Part shown: positions 45,792 to 55,194 of the stretch, in pieces
Numbering within the stretch: position 1 is the first letter of the stretch
Layout: each line of letters opens with the position of its first letter
Source of the DNA: Peptoniphilaceae bacterium
GTDB taxonomy: Bacteria; Bacillota; Clostridia; Tissierellales; Peptoniphilaceae
Direction: 5' to 3'
NCBI GenBank assembly: GCA_910589545.1
Contig: CAJUSY010000023.1
Location: 215,257 to 279,256, forward strand
DNA length: 64,000 nucleotides
Notes under the pieces: model-generated
What the model saw: the letters and a program-made list of their open reading frames with translations, nothing else
Databases searched by the model: none
Told to the model about the DNA's origin: nothing
Program-made: the position numbers and the translations under genes

Positions 45792-46245
45792 CCACATCCA
45801 CTCTCCCTGTCGCTATGTAACAATTTATCCTGTATGTTTTGTTTTTGGTTTCGTAATAAATAGTCGGAAAATGTGTTGCTGCAGATGACTTGGATATATT
45901 TGCGCCGATATTTCCAAGGTTAAATGTACTTGCCCCATCCTTATTTAAATAAAGTTTACCGTTTTTCAATTCTCTTTTTGCTATAAATTCACCTTTGTTA
46001 GAATCGTAAAAACCATAGTAATCTTTACCTAACCTAAACCCGATACTTCTTCCCGAATTCATAGCAACACTTCTGGCGCTTTTCAAATCGCTAACAAGAG
46101 TATTAATCTCTTTTCTACTAGCAATATCTGTTTTGAAATCGTATTTTAGAACGCAAGTCATAATCACAATAGAAATAATGAATAGACTCACCATCACCTC
46201 TATTAAACTGAATGCCTTGGATTTCATTTTTAATCTAGAAAACAT
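45775..46245 (-). CDS. Pseudopilin with type IV prepilin-like signal (first, GspH-like)
   Basis: 156 residues. The leader ends KSKA and is followed by FSLIEVMVSLFIISIVIM; Ala replaces the usual Gly before the cleavage site, which peptidases tolerate. The head (SDLKSARSVAMNSGRSIGF) resembles the GspH/FimT family. It overlaps the peptidase gene by 11 bases. Confidence 0.82.
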   Translation of the reverse strand: MFSRLKMKSKAFSLIEVMVSLFIISIVIMTCVLKYDFKTDIASRKEINTLVSDLKSARSVAMNSGRSIGFRLGKDYYGFYDSNKGEFIAKRELKNGKLYLNKDGASTFNLGNIGANISKSSAATHFPTIYYETKNKTYRINCYIATGRVDVDETKK

Positions 46246-46786
46246 TTCCTATCACCACATACAACAAAAAAGAAGACCAAATCACAGGAATGAATGCAAT
46301 CTCCTCATTATCTTCTTTTCTTAGAATATAAATCAAAGCCCTGATTCCACTAATAATCCCAAGATAAAACACAAAACTCACCAAATCAGTGAAACTTTTG
46401 CCCATGCCAAGTCCTAGAATAATCAAACAATCCACATTACCCATAAACTTTTCCTTGGTGAAAAAATTAAGCATCAAAAGAACTAATAATACAAGAAAAC
46501 TCGTCAGAAAAAATCTAGAAAACACAGAAACAATAATGCTACAAATGATGAAAAACAAAGCATTAATCCAGTACACCTCGTTTGTTTTGAAATCATCAAC
46601 CATCATGTCGATGCATCCAAGTAATAGTGCAAAGTCGTAGATTGATGTAGTATTCGTAATGCGGAAAATCGCATACAAAAACACCGAAATCAACACAAAC
46701 ACTCCTACGTTTTTAATGGACAATCTCTTCAAATATAAATCCATCAAACACTTAGCTATCAACATCAAAACTATTATGGTTTCCAT
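46235..46786 (-). CDS. Type IV prepilin peptidase, short A24 family
   Basis: 183 residues, about six membrane segments. It lacks the N-terminal methyltransferase domain of PilD and has the A24 catalytic Asp pair: D65 in VDDFKTNEV and D119 in FMGNVDCLI (the GxGD region). It should cleave the three prepilin-like proteins encoded just downstream. The ATG after GGAGGAAAAT is chosen. Confidence 0.75.
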   Translation of the reverse strand: METIIVLMLIAKCLMDLYLKRLSIKNVGVFVLISVFLYAIFRITNTTSIYDFALLLGCIDMMVDDFKTNEVYWINALFFIICSIIVSVFSRFFLTSFLVLLVLLMLNFFTKEKFMGNVDCLIILGLGMGKSFTDLVSFVFYLGIISGIRALIYILRKEDNEEIAFIPVIWSSFLLYVVIGNVF

Positions 46787-46870
46787 ATTTTCCTCCATAA
46801 TAATATTATATTATATTTTTAGCTAAAATAAACATTTTTTTGTAAAGTGTTGGTTAATTTCGGGTGTTTT

Positions 46871-47448
46871 TTAATCAATAATTTTAAGTAAATAATCGCG
46901 ATCTATTACAGTTATATCCATCCCTTCAATATAAATCGCCTTGTCTTCAGCAAATTTTTTCAATTAATTTTAAAAATTTCTTCTCATTTTGTAATTCATT
47001 CGTAATCCATTTTCCATCGTAAAACAGTGCGTAAGTTGTACATGGCGTAGGAGCTAGCTGTGCCTTTTTTTGGATGTATGTGAACTGTCTTGAATAAAAC
47101 GTTGTTTTCTTGTATGCTCGGATGTTTGGCTTGTGTATTGATTTTTGGAATATGGCTATTCCCATCAAACGGTAAATAGGTCAAATATATTCCACAATCG
47201 GATTCATCTGCTTCACGAAATCCCTTTTTGGATGAATATTTAGAATCTGATAAAAATGGCATTTTCTTTTTAGATGATAATATACACAGACCTATCTTAT
47301 CTTTTGACACACGTATATATTTCATGAAATCTCGACACCATCTTTTATATTCCCTTTCTGTTGAGTTCTTAGCTACAGTTCCAATTAACAAATTTGAATA
47401 GTTCAAGGCGGTATTTGCTTTGAACTTTTTTAATTGAAAATATTGCAA
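46871..47448 (-). pseudogene. Broken GNAT acetyltransferase with YoaP-like domain
   Basis: The frame from 47448 reads LSSKKKMPFLSDSKYSSKKGF, then DCGIYLTYLPFDG, typical of GNAT proteins carrying a YoaP domain. Near 47165 the matching sequence moves to another frame, which continues through APTPCTTYALFYDGKWITNE, a YoaP signature, to a stop near 46947. A further one-base shift in an A/T run would open 27 more residues ending at 46871. The start is also missing. At least one, probably two, frameshifts make it non-functional. Confidence 0.65.
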
Positions 47449-47501
47449 TTTTGTTCAAATTATCGTATCATACAGTGTAATCAAAATTCAAAGGAGGAAA
47501 A

Positions 47502-48233
47502 ATGAACATCAATAACAGATTTGAACACGAAAAATTAAAGAAATTTCAGATACTCAACGCAGCTGAACTAAAATACATTGCATTCACATCGATGCTGATA
47601 GATCATGTTAATAATTCGATTGTCACTCACTTTTTGAACGGAAAAGGAGCGTTGTTGTGTATTTCGAACTTTTTGTCGATTCTAGGAAGGATTGCTTTTC
47701 CTATATTTATTTTCTTCATTGTGGAAGGATTTTTCAAAACACACAACAGGGCGAAATACCTCAGAAACTTGGTGATATTCGGGATTATTTCAGAAGTTCC
47801 CTTCGATATTTTCACATCGAAGGTATTATTCGATCCGTACTGGAACAATATGATGTTCACGTTGGCTTTGTGTCTTGTAACTGTGTGGATAATTGATTTT
47901 ATCAAGGATAGGTTTAATAATAAAATACTTTGGTACGGTGCATCTTTAATAATCGTTGCGATTTTTGGATTTTTGGCAATGTATTTGAGCTTGGACTATG
48001 ATTATCACGCGATAATTCTAGCTTACTTGTTCTACATTTTCTATGACAAACCAGTTATCTCAGCATGTCTTGGATATTTGTCGATTATCAAAGAATTGTA
48101 TTCCTTCTTAGGATTCGCCTTTACTGTGACATACAACGGAAAACGTGGAAAACAAAACAAATTGGTAAACTATCTATTCTATCCAGTTCATATATTGATA
48201 CTTGGACTTGTTAGAATGTATTTTAATTTTTAA
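47502..48233 (+). CDS. TraX-family membrane protein
   Basis: 243 residues, about seven membrane segments. TraX family pattern: LKYIAFTSMLIDHVNN near residue 25, GRIAFPIFIFFIVEGFFKT near 62-80, and SEVPFDIF near 100. F-plasmid TraX acetylates pilin; chromosomal relatives are integral membrane acyltransferase-like proteins of unknown target. A pseudopilin cluster lies 1 kb away, but no direct link is shown. AAGGAGG precedes the ATG. Confidence 0.88.
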   Translation: MNINNRFEHEKLKKFQILNAAELKYIAFTSMLIDHVNNSIVTHFLNGKGALLCISNFLSILGRIAFPIFIFFIVEGFFKTHNRAKYLRNLVIFGIISEVPFDIFTSKVLFDPYWNNMMFTLALCLVTVWIIDFIKDRFNNKILWYGASLIIVAIFGFLAMYLSLDYDYHAIILAYLFYIFYDKPVISACLGYLSIIKELYSFLGFAFTVTYNGKRGKQNKLVNYLFYPVHILILGLVRMYFNF

Positions 48234-48236
48234 TTG

Positions 48237-48264
48237 AGAACTTGCGGTTAGCAAGTTCTTTTTT
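48237..48264 (+). terminator. Terminator of the traX-like gene
   Basis: AGAACTTGC and GCAAGTTCT pair around a five-base loop, with a T run. Confidence 0.9.
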
Positions 48265-48270
48265 CATGAA

Positions 48271-48309
48271 AATACCCTCATTACTGGTTAGTCCAATAAT
48301 GAGGGTAAA
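48271..48309 (-). terminator. Hairpin after the small 48.4-kb gene
   Basis: A perfect 11-base-pair stem, TACCCTCATTA and its complement, with a 13-base loop; on the minus strand ATTTTC follows. Confidence 0.55.
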
Positions 48310-48353
48310 TTTTTTACATCTATCAACAAATTTTAATATTCATCTTCTGATAT

Positions 48354-48554
48354 CTATGCTCTATTCTCATATCCTATAGAGAAAAATAGAATTGATATAG
48401 CTACTAATAAAATTGATAATGGTAGCGCTCTAGCAATTAATGCTTCTGCGATATAATCACCAAATATACATATTTTTATTACATATAAAGTGATTAATGC
48501 AAAACACACTCCCAAGCACCATTTACAAATATACGCAATATTTTTCATAGTCAC
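48354..48554 (-). CDS. Small two-helix membrane protein
   Basis: 66 residues from a GTG five bases after AAAGGAG (an ATG two codons later is the alternative). Two hydrophobic segments (about 8-28 and 40-60). No family recognised. It stands alone. Confidence 0.55.
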   Translation of the reverse strand: MTMKNIAYICKWCLGVCFALITLYVIKICIFGDYIAEALIARALPLSILLVAISILFFSIGYENRA

Positions 48555-48740
48555 ACCATCTCCTTTTGATTAATTTAATTTTATCATAATATTTTCTGTT
48601 TATCACTAGTTTTAGTTAGATATTTGTATTATTGAACACGCTATCAGATATATAATCAGCCAAAAAATTTCCACTAATTTGTTTCTAACACCTTTTACAA
48701 ACGCAATAAAAGGTGTATAATTATTATTTTGGAGGCCAAA

Positions 48741-49760
48741 ATGTTCGTAGCAAATACTTATGAAGAACTAATGAATATAAAAAATTTAATATTTGTCGAT
48801 GTTAGAAGTGAATACGAATTTACGAAAGAAACCATCCCCGGTGCTATCAACATGCCGATACTAAACAACGACGAAAGAGTTGAAATATCAACGATTTATG
48901 ATGCAGGAGATCACGAAACAGCAAAAAAATTGGCGATAAGATATGCATCTGTAAAACTTGAAGACATTTACGTGAAGTTATTGGATTTGAGTGAAAATCA
49001 CAACGTGTGCTTGTTTTGTTACAGAGGATCAATGAGAAGTACGGTGCTTTTTAACATAATGAAATCCATGGGGCTTGATATTTACAGGCTAAAAGGAGGA
49101 TACAAATCGTATCGCAAGTATGTTATTGAAAACTTAGAAATTCTTATAAATTCACACGAATACGTAAATATCAACGGATACACTGGTGTTGGCAAGACAG
49201 AAATTCTGAATATTTTGCAAAATTCTCATAAAAACGTCCTCAACTTGGAACAACTTGCAAACCACAGAGGCTCCATCCTTGGAAATGCCGGATTGAAAAA
49301 TCAACCATCGCAAAAAATGTTCGAAAGTTTGTTGTTTGATAAGTTAAAAAGTTTCGATGATGAACCTGTTTTTGTGGAATGTGAAAGTAGCAAAATAGGA
49401 AGAATTAATGTTCCCAAATCTTTGAGACAAAAATACAACAGTTCACATCATCAAGTTATGATAAATTCAAGCCTTCAAGATAGAATAGATAGAATAAAAA
49501 CAGATTATTTGAAAAATTCCGATGCTTTGGAGGATATAAAAAAAGGGATAAATCATTTGTCCAAATACATTGGCAAGAATAACTCCTCCATTTTGATTGA
49601 TAAACTAGAGAACGAAGACTACGATTATGTGATAGAAAGCTTAATTACAAAGTACTACGACATCAATTACGCAGTCAAAGCAAAAGATTTTGAACTGGAA
49701 ATAAATAATGAAAATAGCGAAAAGTGTGCTGAGGAAATAATGAAATTTTATGCAAAATAA
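48741..49760 (+). CDS. mnmH: tRNA 2-selenouridine synthase
   Basis: 339 residues. An N-terminal rhodanese domain has IFVDVRSEYEF and active-site Cys in CLFCYRGSMRS near residue 92. A P-loop domain follows (GYTGVGKTEIL near 145) with the conserved LNLEQLANHRGS block near 165. MnmH/SelU replaces sulfur with selenium at U34 of tRNAs already thiolated by MnmA, which is encoded 14 kb away. The ATG after GGAGG is used. Whether selD is present cannot be seen here. Confidence 0.92.
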   Translation: MFVANTYEELMNIKNLIFVDVRSEYEFTKETIPGAINMPILNNDERVEISTIYDAGDHETAKKLAIRYASVKLEDIYVKLLDLSENHNVCLFCYRGSMRSTVLFNIMKSMGLDIYRLKGGYKSYRKYVIENLEILINSHEYVNINGYTGVGKTEILNILQNSHKNVLNLEQLANHRGSILGNAGLKNQPSQKMFESLLFDKLKSFDDEPVFVECESSKIGRINVPKSLRQKYNSSHHQVMINSSLQDRIDRIKTDYLKNSDALEDIKKGINHLSKYIGKNNSSILIDKLENEDYDYVIESLITKYYDINYAVKAKDFELEINNENSEKCAEEIMKFYAK

Positions 49761-49791
49761 TTCTGTATAAATATGTGTTTTGAATGCAGCA

Positions 49792-49826
49792 AAAGCAGAT
49801 GCCGTATAAGACATCTGCTTATTTTT
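49792..49826. terminator. Bidirectional terminator after mnmH
   Basis: AAGCAGATG and CATCTGCTT pair around a ten-base loop with a T run; the convergent gene ends immediately beyond. Confidence 0.8.
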
Positions 49827-50733
49827 ATTTTTTGTAAGTTATATCGTTTCTCTTTGCAACTCTTTGTATGTTTTTTTGGTGAGTTTGTAATCTTTTAAGC
49901 CTTTTATCATAGACTTTGTCGATTCTCTTGTTAATTAGTTCGACTTTTTCGTCGCTTTCAACTTTTTCATCCAACAATTCTTTGAGCTTTTCTTTTAGGT
50001 TGGTTTCTCGTGCTATTCTGTTTTCCAATATTTTGGCGCTGTTTTCTATGAAGGATTTCTTGATTTCCACTTGTTCTATCCTGTCACGAAGTGCACTTTT
50101 AAGTCCCGACAAATCAGCTTCAAGTGTTTGTGATCCTTCCAACGCTTTGAGCTTGACATCTTTTCTGATTTCTTTTAAGTAGGATTCCATTTTTTCTTGA
50201 TATTCAATTATATATCTAAATCCATATGCTTGTTTTACTGAAATCACAACATCTACTGAAAATATAGCTATAAGAATGTAAATCACGAAGTTGTAGTTGC
50301 TGTTTTTGATTTTTTCAGTAAGTTCAAGTATGTATTTATTGGAAAAATTCATCATGAATATAGACATTACTCCGAAAAACAGTGATGATCTGAGGCATAT
50401 TAGCCCTTTTATATTCATGAATCTTTCTGTGTAATCCCAATATCTTACTTTGAATATTTTTTCAATTAAATATCCTGTTATAAACTCCAATGCCGTTGCA
50501 ATTATAAGTCCCGAGAAAAATATTACGATGTAAGAATCGTTAAATCTTGATATTGCATGATCTACAAAAAGCGTGATAAACACCGCACCAAACCCATATA
50601 TCGGAAGTAATGGGCCGTACAAGAATCCTCTGTTTGTGAGTTTCTTTTGGTTAAAGCTCACCCAGATTACTTCCCAAATATATCCAAATACCGCATAAAA
50701 GAAGAACATGTAGATAAAATTAATTACTTCCAT
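49825..50733 (-). CDS. CmpB-type putative ABC permease-like membrane protein
   Basis: 302 residues. The N-terminal about 180 residues hold five membrane segments with the family pattern YAVFGYIWEVIWVS, NRGFLYGPLLPIYGFG and DYTERFMNIKGLICLR of the CmpB family (PF06541). The C-terminal about 110 residues are a long charged coiled coil (LKEKLKELLDEKVESDEKVE). Annotated widely as a putative ABC permease, but no ATPase lies nearby. AAGGAGAAATA precedes the ATG. Confidence 0.82.
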   Translation of the reverse strand: MEVINFIYMFFFYAVFGYIWEVIWVSFNQKKLTNRGFLYGPLLPIYGFGAVFITLFVDHAISRFNDSYIVIFFSGLIIATALEFITGYLIEKIFKVRYWDYTERFMNIKGLICLRSSLFFGVMSIFMMNFSNKYILELTEKIKNSNYNFVIYILIAIFSVDVVISVKQAYGFRYIIEYQEKMESYLKEIRKDVKLKALEGSQTLEADLSGLKSALRDRIEQVEIKKSFIENSAKILENRIARETNLKEKLKELLDEKVESDEKVELINKRIDKVYDKRLKRLQTHQKNIQRVAKRNDITYKK

Positions 50734-50749
50734 TATTTCTCCTTAAAGA

Positions 50750-50776
50750 CAAAGATAGGCTCTCACCTATCTTTGT
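50750..50776 (-). terminator. Terminator of the pta-linked membrane gene
   Basis: AAAGATAGG and CCTATCTTT pair around a six-base loop; the minus-strand stop codon lies within the stem region. Confidence 0.7.
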
Positions 50777-51123
50777 GTTTTTGATTTATTTTTGTATATT
50801 ACTGTATAAATTAAGTGTATAATTATCGCAAATGCAAATGGCATATATATCCTTGTAAATGAAAATTCTTTCAAATATTTTACAATTGATATTATGGATA
50901 CCGCAGCACTTGCAACCAAATACAATCTCAATTCCCTCAAAGATGATATATCCTCATCTCTTCTGTCGAAAATCATTTTGGTCACTACCAATAATGATGC
51001 TACGAAAACTATTAGCATAATTCTTGTGAAGTTTTTCCCAGATATTGCTATTTCGACTAGAAACCCCGAAAACAACAAGAATACGGAATAAGTTATTAAT
51101 GTGAATAGTCTGTTGTTTTTCAC
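50767..51123 (-). CDS. Four-helix membrane protein downstream of pta
   Basis: 118 residues with four hydrophobic segments (about 8-25, 32-48, 65-82 and 90-110). It starts at a GTG one base after the pta stop and has no clear ribosome site, so it probably depends on translational coupling. No family recognised. Confidence 0.65.
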   Translation of the reverse strand: MKNNRLFTLITYSVFLLFSGFLVEIAISGKNFTRIMLIVFVASLLVVTKMIFDRRDEDISSLRELRLYLVASAAVSIISIVKYLKEFSFTRIYMPFAFAIIIHLIYTVIYKNKSKTQR

Positions 51124-51124
51124 G

Positions 51125-52096
51125 TTATAATGCTTGAGCAGCTGTTATTATAGCTAGCTTGTATACGTCTTCTTCGTTGCAACCACGAGATAAGTCGTTA
51201 ACAGGTTTTGCCATTCCTTGAAGGATTGGTCCTATAGCTTCGAATTTTCCCAATCTTTGAGCGATTTTGTATCCGATGTTACCAGATTGTAAATCAGGGA
51301 ATACAAACACATTTGCATGGCCTGCTACGTTTGAACCTGGAGCTTTTTGTTTTCCTACAGATTCTACGATACTTGCATCAAATTGTAATTCTCCGTCGAT
51401 TGGTAATTCTGGAGCCATTTCTTTTGCAAGTTTAGTAGCGTTGGCAACTTTTTCTGCAAATGGGTGTTTTGCAGAACCTTTTGTAGAGAATGAAAGGAAT
51501 GCAACTATTGGATCGATATCGTATAGTTTTGCAGTGTTAGCACTTACAACTCCAACTTCTGCTAATTGTTCTTCTGATAATTCGATGTTGATGGCGATGT
51601 CTGAGAATACGTATCTTTCGCCGTTTGGTCCAATCATAACCATTGCTCCTGATACAAGTTTTGTACCTGGTTTTGTCTTGATTATTTGAAGTGCTGGTTT
51701 TACAGTTTCTCCAGTTGAGTGAACTGAGCCTGATACAAGTCCGTCTACTTCGTCACAATAAAGCATCATTGTTCCGTAGTAATTTACATCCTTAAGCATA
51801 GTTCTTGCTTGTTCTTCAGTGTTTTTGCCTTTACGTCTTTCAACAAATTTGTCTACTTTTTCATCGAAATCAGAAGCATTTAGTGGATTGATGATTTTAA
51901 CCCCTTCGATGCTCAAGTTTTCTTGGTTTGCTAATTCTTTGATTTTTTCTTCATCACCTAAAATTACAGGAGTTATGATTTTTTCTTCGTTTAATCTCGC
52001 TACTGCTTTTAAAATTCTTAATTCTTCTCCTTCAGGAAATACTATTTTTAAGTTTTTGCCTGAGATTTTTGATTTCAATGATTCAAATATATCCAT
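51125..52096 (-). CDS. pta: Phosphate acetyltransferase
   Basis: 323 residues, the usual length of short-type Pta. N-terminal KIVFPEGEELRILKA, central GLVSGSVHSTGETVKPALQI near residue 135, and C-terminal NVFVFPDLQSGNIGYKI near 265. It interconverts acetyl-CoA and acetyl phosphate; ackA is not adjacent. AAGGAGAAGAAA precedes the ATG. Confidence 0.95.
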   Translation of the reverse strand: MDIFESLKSKISGKNLKIVFPEGEELRILKAVARLNEEKIITPVILGDEEKIKELANQENLSIEGVKIINPLNASDFDEKVDKFVERRKGKNTEEQARTMLKDVNYYGTMMLYCDEVDGLVSGSVHSTGETVKPALQIIKTKPGTKLVSGAMVMIGPNGERYVFSDIAINIELSEEQLAEVGVVSANTAKLYDIDPIVAFLSFSTKGSAKHPFAEKVANATKLAKEMAPELPIDGELQFDASIVESVGKQKAPGSNVAGHANVFVFPDLQSGNIGYKIAQRLGKFEAIGPILQGMAKPVNDLSRGCNEEDVYKLAIITAAQAL

Positions 52097-52120
52097 TTTC
52101 TTCTCCTTTATTACAATGTT

Positions 52121-52609
52121 CTATTTTAAAGCTTTCTTCAAAGCTTCATTTTCTTCTTCGCTTAGTTTTTCGCTACATTTAGCGTTTGTTATGATTTTGA
52201 TGTAGCTTGTAGATTGTTCTCTTCCAAAAATCGATGTGATTATAAGCCCGTTGTCATTGGCATCCAACAAACATAATGAATATGAAAGTTTGTTAGTCAA
52301 ATACTCAAACGCATCATAGTTAACAAGTCCGATTTTTTGAAGTGATATTGCTTGTAAAGTTTCCACAGATTCCAATGTTTTGGACAATTCTTCGATTCTT
52401 TTTTGATTTGCCACGATATCTGTAGAATTTTGATTCAAAATATCTTCAATGTCACCATCTTGTGCTCTGAAAAGCGCATCGTATCTTCTTTTGACCCTGT
52501 TGACTTTTTTGTTGACGATGTTGATTTTACGGAAATTTATCACGGAAACTAATGCCACAAACACCACAAGAATTATCAATATTGTGTTCAACGCATTAGA
52601 TTGCCCCAT
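52121..52609 (-). CDS. DUF4446-family membrane-anchored protein
   Basis: 162 residues: one N-terminal membrane helix (about 8-25), a coiled-coil stretch (about 30-95), and a globular end with DAFEYLTNKLSYSLCLLD. This matches DUF4446, often found near parB and cysteine-desulfurase-like genes in clostridia. Overlaps the upstream gene by 14 bases. Function unknown. Confidence 0.8.
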   Translation of the reverse strand: MGQSNALNTILIILVVFVALVSVINFRKINIVNKKVNRVKRRYDALFRAQDGDIEDILNQNSTDIVANQKRIEELSKTLESVETLQAISLQKIGLVNYDAFEYLTNKLSYSLCLLDANDNGLIITSIFGREQSTSYIKIITNAKCSEKLSEEENEALKKALK

Positions 52610-53753
52610 CTTTGTCTCCCCTATTGATTTCCTTCAACGCCTCAATAGCCCTGTCCACTTCTTCTTCTGTGTTGAAATGTCCAAATGAGAACCTAACCGC
52701 ACCAATATCTTGTGTATGAATTGTTTTGTGTGCAAGTGGCGCACAGTGAATTCCTGCTCTTGTGGCAATGTCGTATTTGTCATCAAGAATATAGGCTAAT
52801 TGACTGGATCCTACTCCTTCAACATTTACAGCAACGACAGGACCTTGGTTTTCATCCAATCTTCCATAAAGTATTATACCCTTTTCGTCCTTCAAACCAT
52901 CAATAAATCTGTTTTTGAGTTTGTTTTCGTGGTTTCTGATGTTTTCAAGTCCTTCTTGTTTGATAAAATCAACACCAGCTGACAACGCATAAATCGCAGG
53001 ACCATTGATGGTTCCCGCTTCTAACCTGTCGGGATATTCGTCAGGTTGTTCTAAATCTTGTGAGTGAGATCCAGTTCCGCCTTGTTTCAAACTCTTGACA
53101 TCAATTCCTTCTTTTATATATAATCCTCCTGTTCCCATTGGGCCAAACAAAGATTTGTGCCCTGGAAAACACAACACATCAATTGGCATATTTTTCATAT
53201 CAAAATCCAAATAACCCATAGCTTGTGCAGCGTCAACAATGTACAAAATGTCGTGAGCGTGCATGATTTCACCTATTTTACAGAAATCAACTATAGTTCC
53301 CGTCAAATTGCTCATTGCTGACGTCACGCACACTTTAGTCTTGTCGGTGATGGCTTCTTCAACCTTTTTCACATCCAAAATTCCACGTTCATCTGCATAC
53401 ACAACAGTCAAATCGATAAATCCATCTTCTTTCATTTTGTGAAGAGGTCTAAGAACTGAGTTGTGTTCCAAAGAAGTCGTGATAACGTGGTCTCCTTTTT
53501 TAACAAGGCCTTTGATTGCGATGTTCAAGCTGTCAGTGCAATTCAGTGTAAAAATCAAATTAAGTGGATTTGTGCCGCCGATAAATTCAACGATGTTCAT
53601 TCTAGAATTAAAAATCGCCCTATCCATTTTCAAAGACAACTTATGCCCACTCCTACCGGGATTTGCGGCAAACTCTCTCGTAGCTTCGTTGAGTTTTTCA
53701 TAAACTATCTCTGGTTTCGGAAAACTCGTTGCAGCATTATCGAAATAAGCCAT
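52596..53753 (-). CDS. Class V aminotransferase, cysteine desulfurase-like
   Basis: 385 residues. N-terminal AYFDNAATSFPKPE, PLP lysine in CFPGHKSLFGPMGTGG near residue 198, and the Cys of RAGIHCAPLAHK near 335. The pattern fits the cysteine desulfurase family subgroup distinct from the IscS at 35.3 kb. It may supply sulfur or act on selenocysteine; no Suf or Isc scaffold genes lie alongside. One-base overlap with the upstream cyclodeaminase gene. Confidence 0.85.
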   Translation of the reverse strand: MAYFDNAATSFPKPEIVYEKLNEATREFAANPGRSGHKLSLKMDRAIFNSRMNIVEFIGGTNPLNLIFTLNCTDSLNIAIKGLVKKGDHVITTSLEHNSVLRPLHKMKEDGFIDLTVVYADERGILDVKKVEEAITDKTKVCVTSAMSNLTGTIVDFCKIGEIMHAHDILYIVDAAQAMGYLDFDMKNMPIDVLCFPGHKSLFGPMGTGGLYIKEGIDVKSLKQGGTGSHSQDLEQPDEYPDRLEAGTINGPAIYALSAGVDFIKQEGLENIRNHENKLKNRFIDGLKDEKGIILYGRLDENQGPVVAVNVEGVGSSQLAYILDDKYDIATRAGIHCAPLAHKTIHTQDIGAVRFSFGHFNTEEEVDRAIEALKEINRGDKDGAI

Positions 53754-54388
53754 TATACCTCACCTATTTTCTTGAATGATACTTCTTCGATTTCTCTCAA
53801 TAAAACTTCTGATTTGTCTTCTAATGCATTGATTTCTTTTGAAACAGCTGATGCATCACCTAATTGTTTCATGTTGATTTTTGCATTAAGCATAACTGAT
53901 TTCATACTAGATTGTAATAAATATGCACTTGCTAAAAGGTCTGTTATTGCATATTTATCGATATATTTTGCTATTTGTTTGATAAGTTCCATTGCTTCCA
54001 TCATAATTCTTGCAGAAGACATAGGAGATTCAGTGGCAATAACATAACCATCAGCTATCATTTTCTTTCTGTAAGCTTTTTCTTCGTCAGTTTCCTTAGG
54101 AAGCTTGTATGCTTGAAGAACTGAGTCGAAGCTTTTAGTGTCTTCAACCATTTTTCCCTTCAATTCTTCGATGATTTCAGTAAGTCTGTCTACATGAGCT
54201 CTTATTTCTTGTTGAGTTTTCTCATCTAAGGCTTTGAAGACCTTCTTGTCTTCAGTTAGGTAAAAACTCATGTTTCCAATACCTACTCCTAAAAGCGCTG
54301 TCAATGCACTAATAGAACCTCCACCAGGTAGTTCCTTTGAGTTTACATTTTTGATAAATTCTTCTAAAGTTTGATCCATAAACATCAT
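53753..54388 (-). CDS. fchA: Cyclodeaminase/cyclohydrolase family protein
   Basis: 211 residues. N-terminal LPGGGSISALTALLGVGIGNM is the family signature, followed by all-helical sequence. Members are methenyl-tetrahydrofolate cyclohydrolases (FchA) or formimino-tetrahydrofolate cyclodeaminases; which reaction applies cannot be told. The start overlaps the parB stop in an ATGA; an ATG three codons later is possible. Confidence 0.85.
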   Translation of the reverse strand: MMFMDQTLEEFIKNVNSKELPGGGSISALTALLGVGIGNMSFYLTEDKKVFKALDEKTQQEIRAHVDRLTEIIEELKGKMVEDTKSFDSVLQAYKLPKETDEEKAYRKKMIADGYVIATESPMSSARIMMEAMELIKQIAKYIDKYAITDLLASAYLLQSSMKSVMLNAKINMKQLGDASAVSKEINALEDKSEVLLREIEEVSFKKIGEV

Positions 54389-55194
54389 AGCTCTAATATC
54401 TCCATAATCCTTTCTAAATCTTCATTTGATAGATATTCTATCTCTATACTTCCGCCTTTTCTTTTTGGCTTAATTCTTACCTTTGTAGAGAATTTTTCCA
54501 AGAATCTGTTTTGTATATCCATTAAAAATGGGTCATTTTCTTTGGATACTTTCTCAATTTCTCTGACATTTGTCTTATTGTTTAAAAGCTTATCCAACAG
54601 AGATTTTCTCTTTTTCATATCCTCAATAGCAAGTAAACTTCTCGCTTGTGACGATGTGATGTCGCCTTTTTTCAAGTGTTCCAAGGACAATTCATCCAAG
54701 TTCAAAAGTCTCAAAGTATTCGCTATATATGATCTTGATTTGGATAATTTGTCCGCCAATTCTTTTTGTGTCAAAGAATAGTTATCCATCAAGTTCTTGT
54801 AAGCTATGGCTTCTTCAACAGCGTTCAAATCCTCACGTTGAATGTTTTCAATCAAAGAAACTTCTGCGACTTCGTCATCTTCCATTTCCTTAATAATCAC
54901 TGGAATCTCAGATAACCCAGCTTCTAAGCTTGCCAAAAACCTTCTTTCTCCGGCGATAATCTCGTACTTATCATCCTTTTTTCTTACGATAATTGGAGAA
55001 ATAACCCCGTATTCCTTGATAGAATTAGCCAACTCTCTTATTTTGTCTTTTTCGAAATGAGTTCTTGGTTGATCTTCTCTTCTAATTATTTTAGATAACT
55101 CGATACTAGTAATCGAATCAGAACTTGTCGTTTCAATAATATTTTGTGGTATTAAAGCATCTAAGCCTCTTCCTAATCCTTTTTTTCTAACCAT
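54385..55194 (-). CDS. parB: Chromosome partitioning protein ParB (Spo0J)
   Basis: 269 residues. N-terminal GLGRGLDALIP, the CTP-binding domain motifs EDQPRTHFEKD and GERRFLAS near residue 75, ENIQREDLNAVEEA near 115, a helix-turn-helix that binds parS (TQKELADKLSKSRSYIANTLRL near 138), and a C-terminal dimer domain. Its start overlaps the parA stop by one base. Three parS sites lie within 4 kb. Confidence 0.96.
   Translation of the reverse strand: MVRKKGLGRGLDALIPQNIIETTSSDSITSIELSKIIRREDQPRTHFEKDKIRELANSIKEYGVISPIIVRKKDDKYEIIAGERRFLASLEAGLSEIPVIIKEMEDDEVAEVSLIENIQREDLNAVEEAIAYKNLMDNYSLTQKELADKLSKSRSYIANTLRLLNLDELSLEHLKKGDITSSQARSLLAIEDMKKRKSLLDKLLNNKTNVREIEKVSKENDPFLMDIQNRFLEKFSTKVRIKPKRKGGSIEIEYLSNEDLERIMEILEL

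Noticed and set aside
53463..54047. A 194-codon plus-strand ORF spanning two minus-strand genes
   Set aside because: It crosses the boundary of two recognised genes in the opposite strand and has no ribosome site or recognisable motif.
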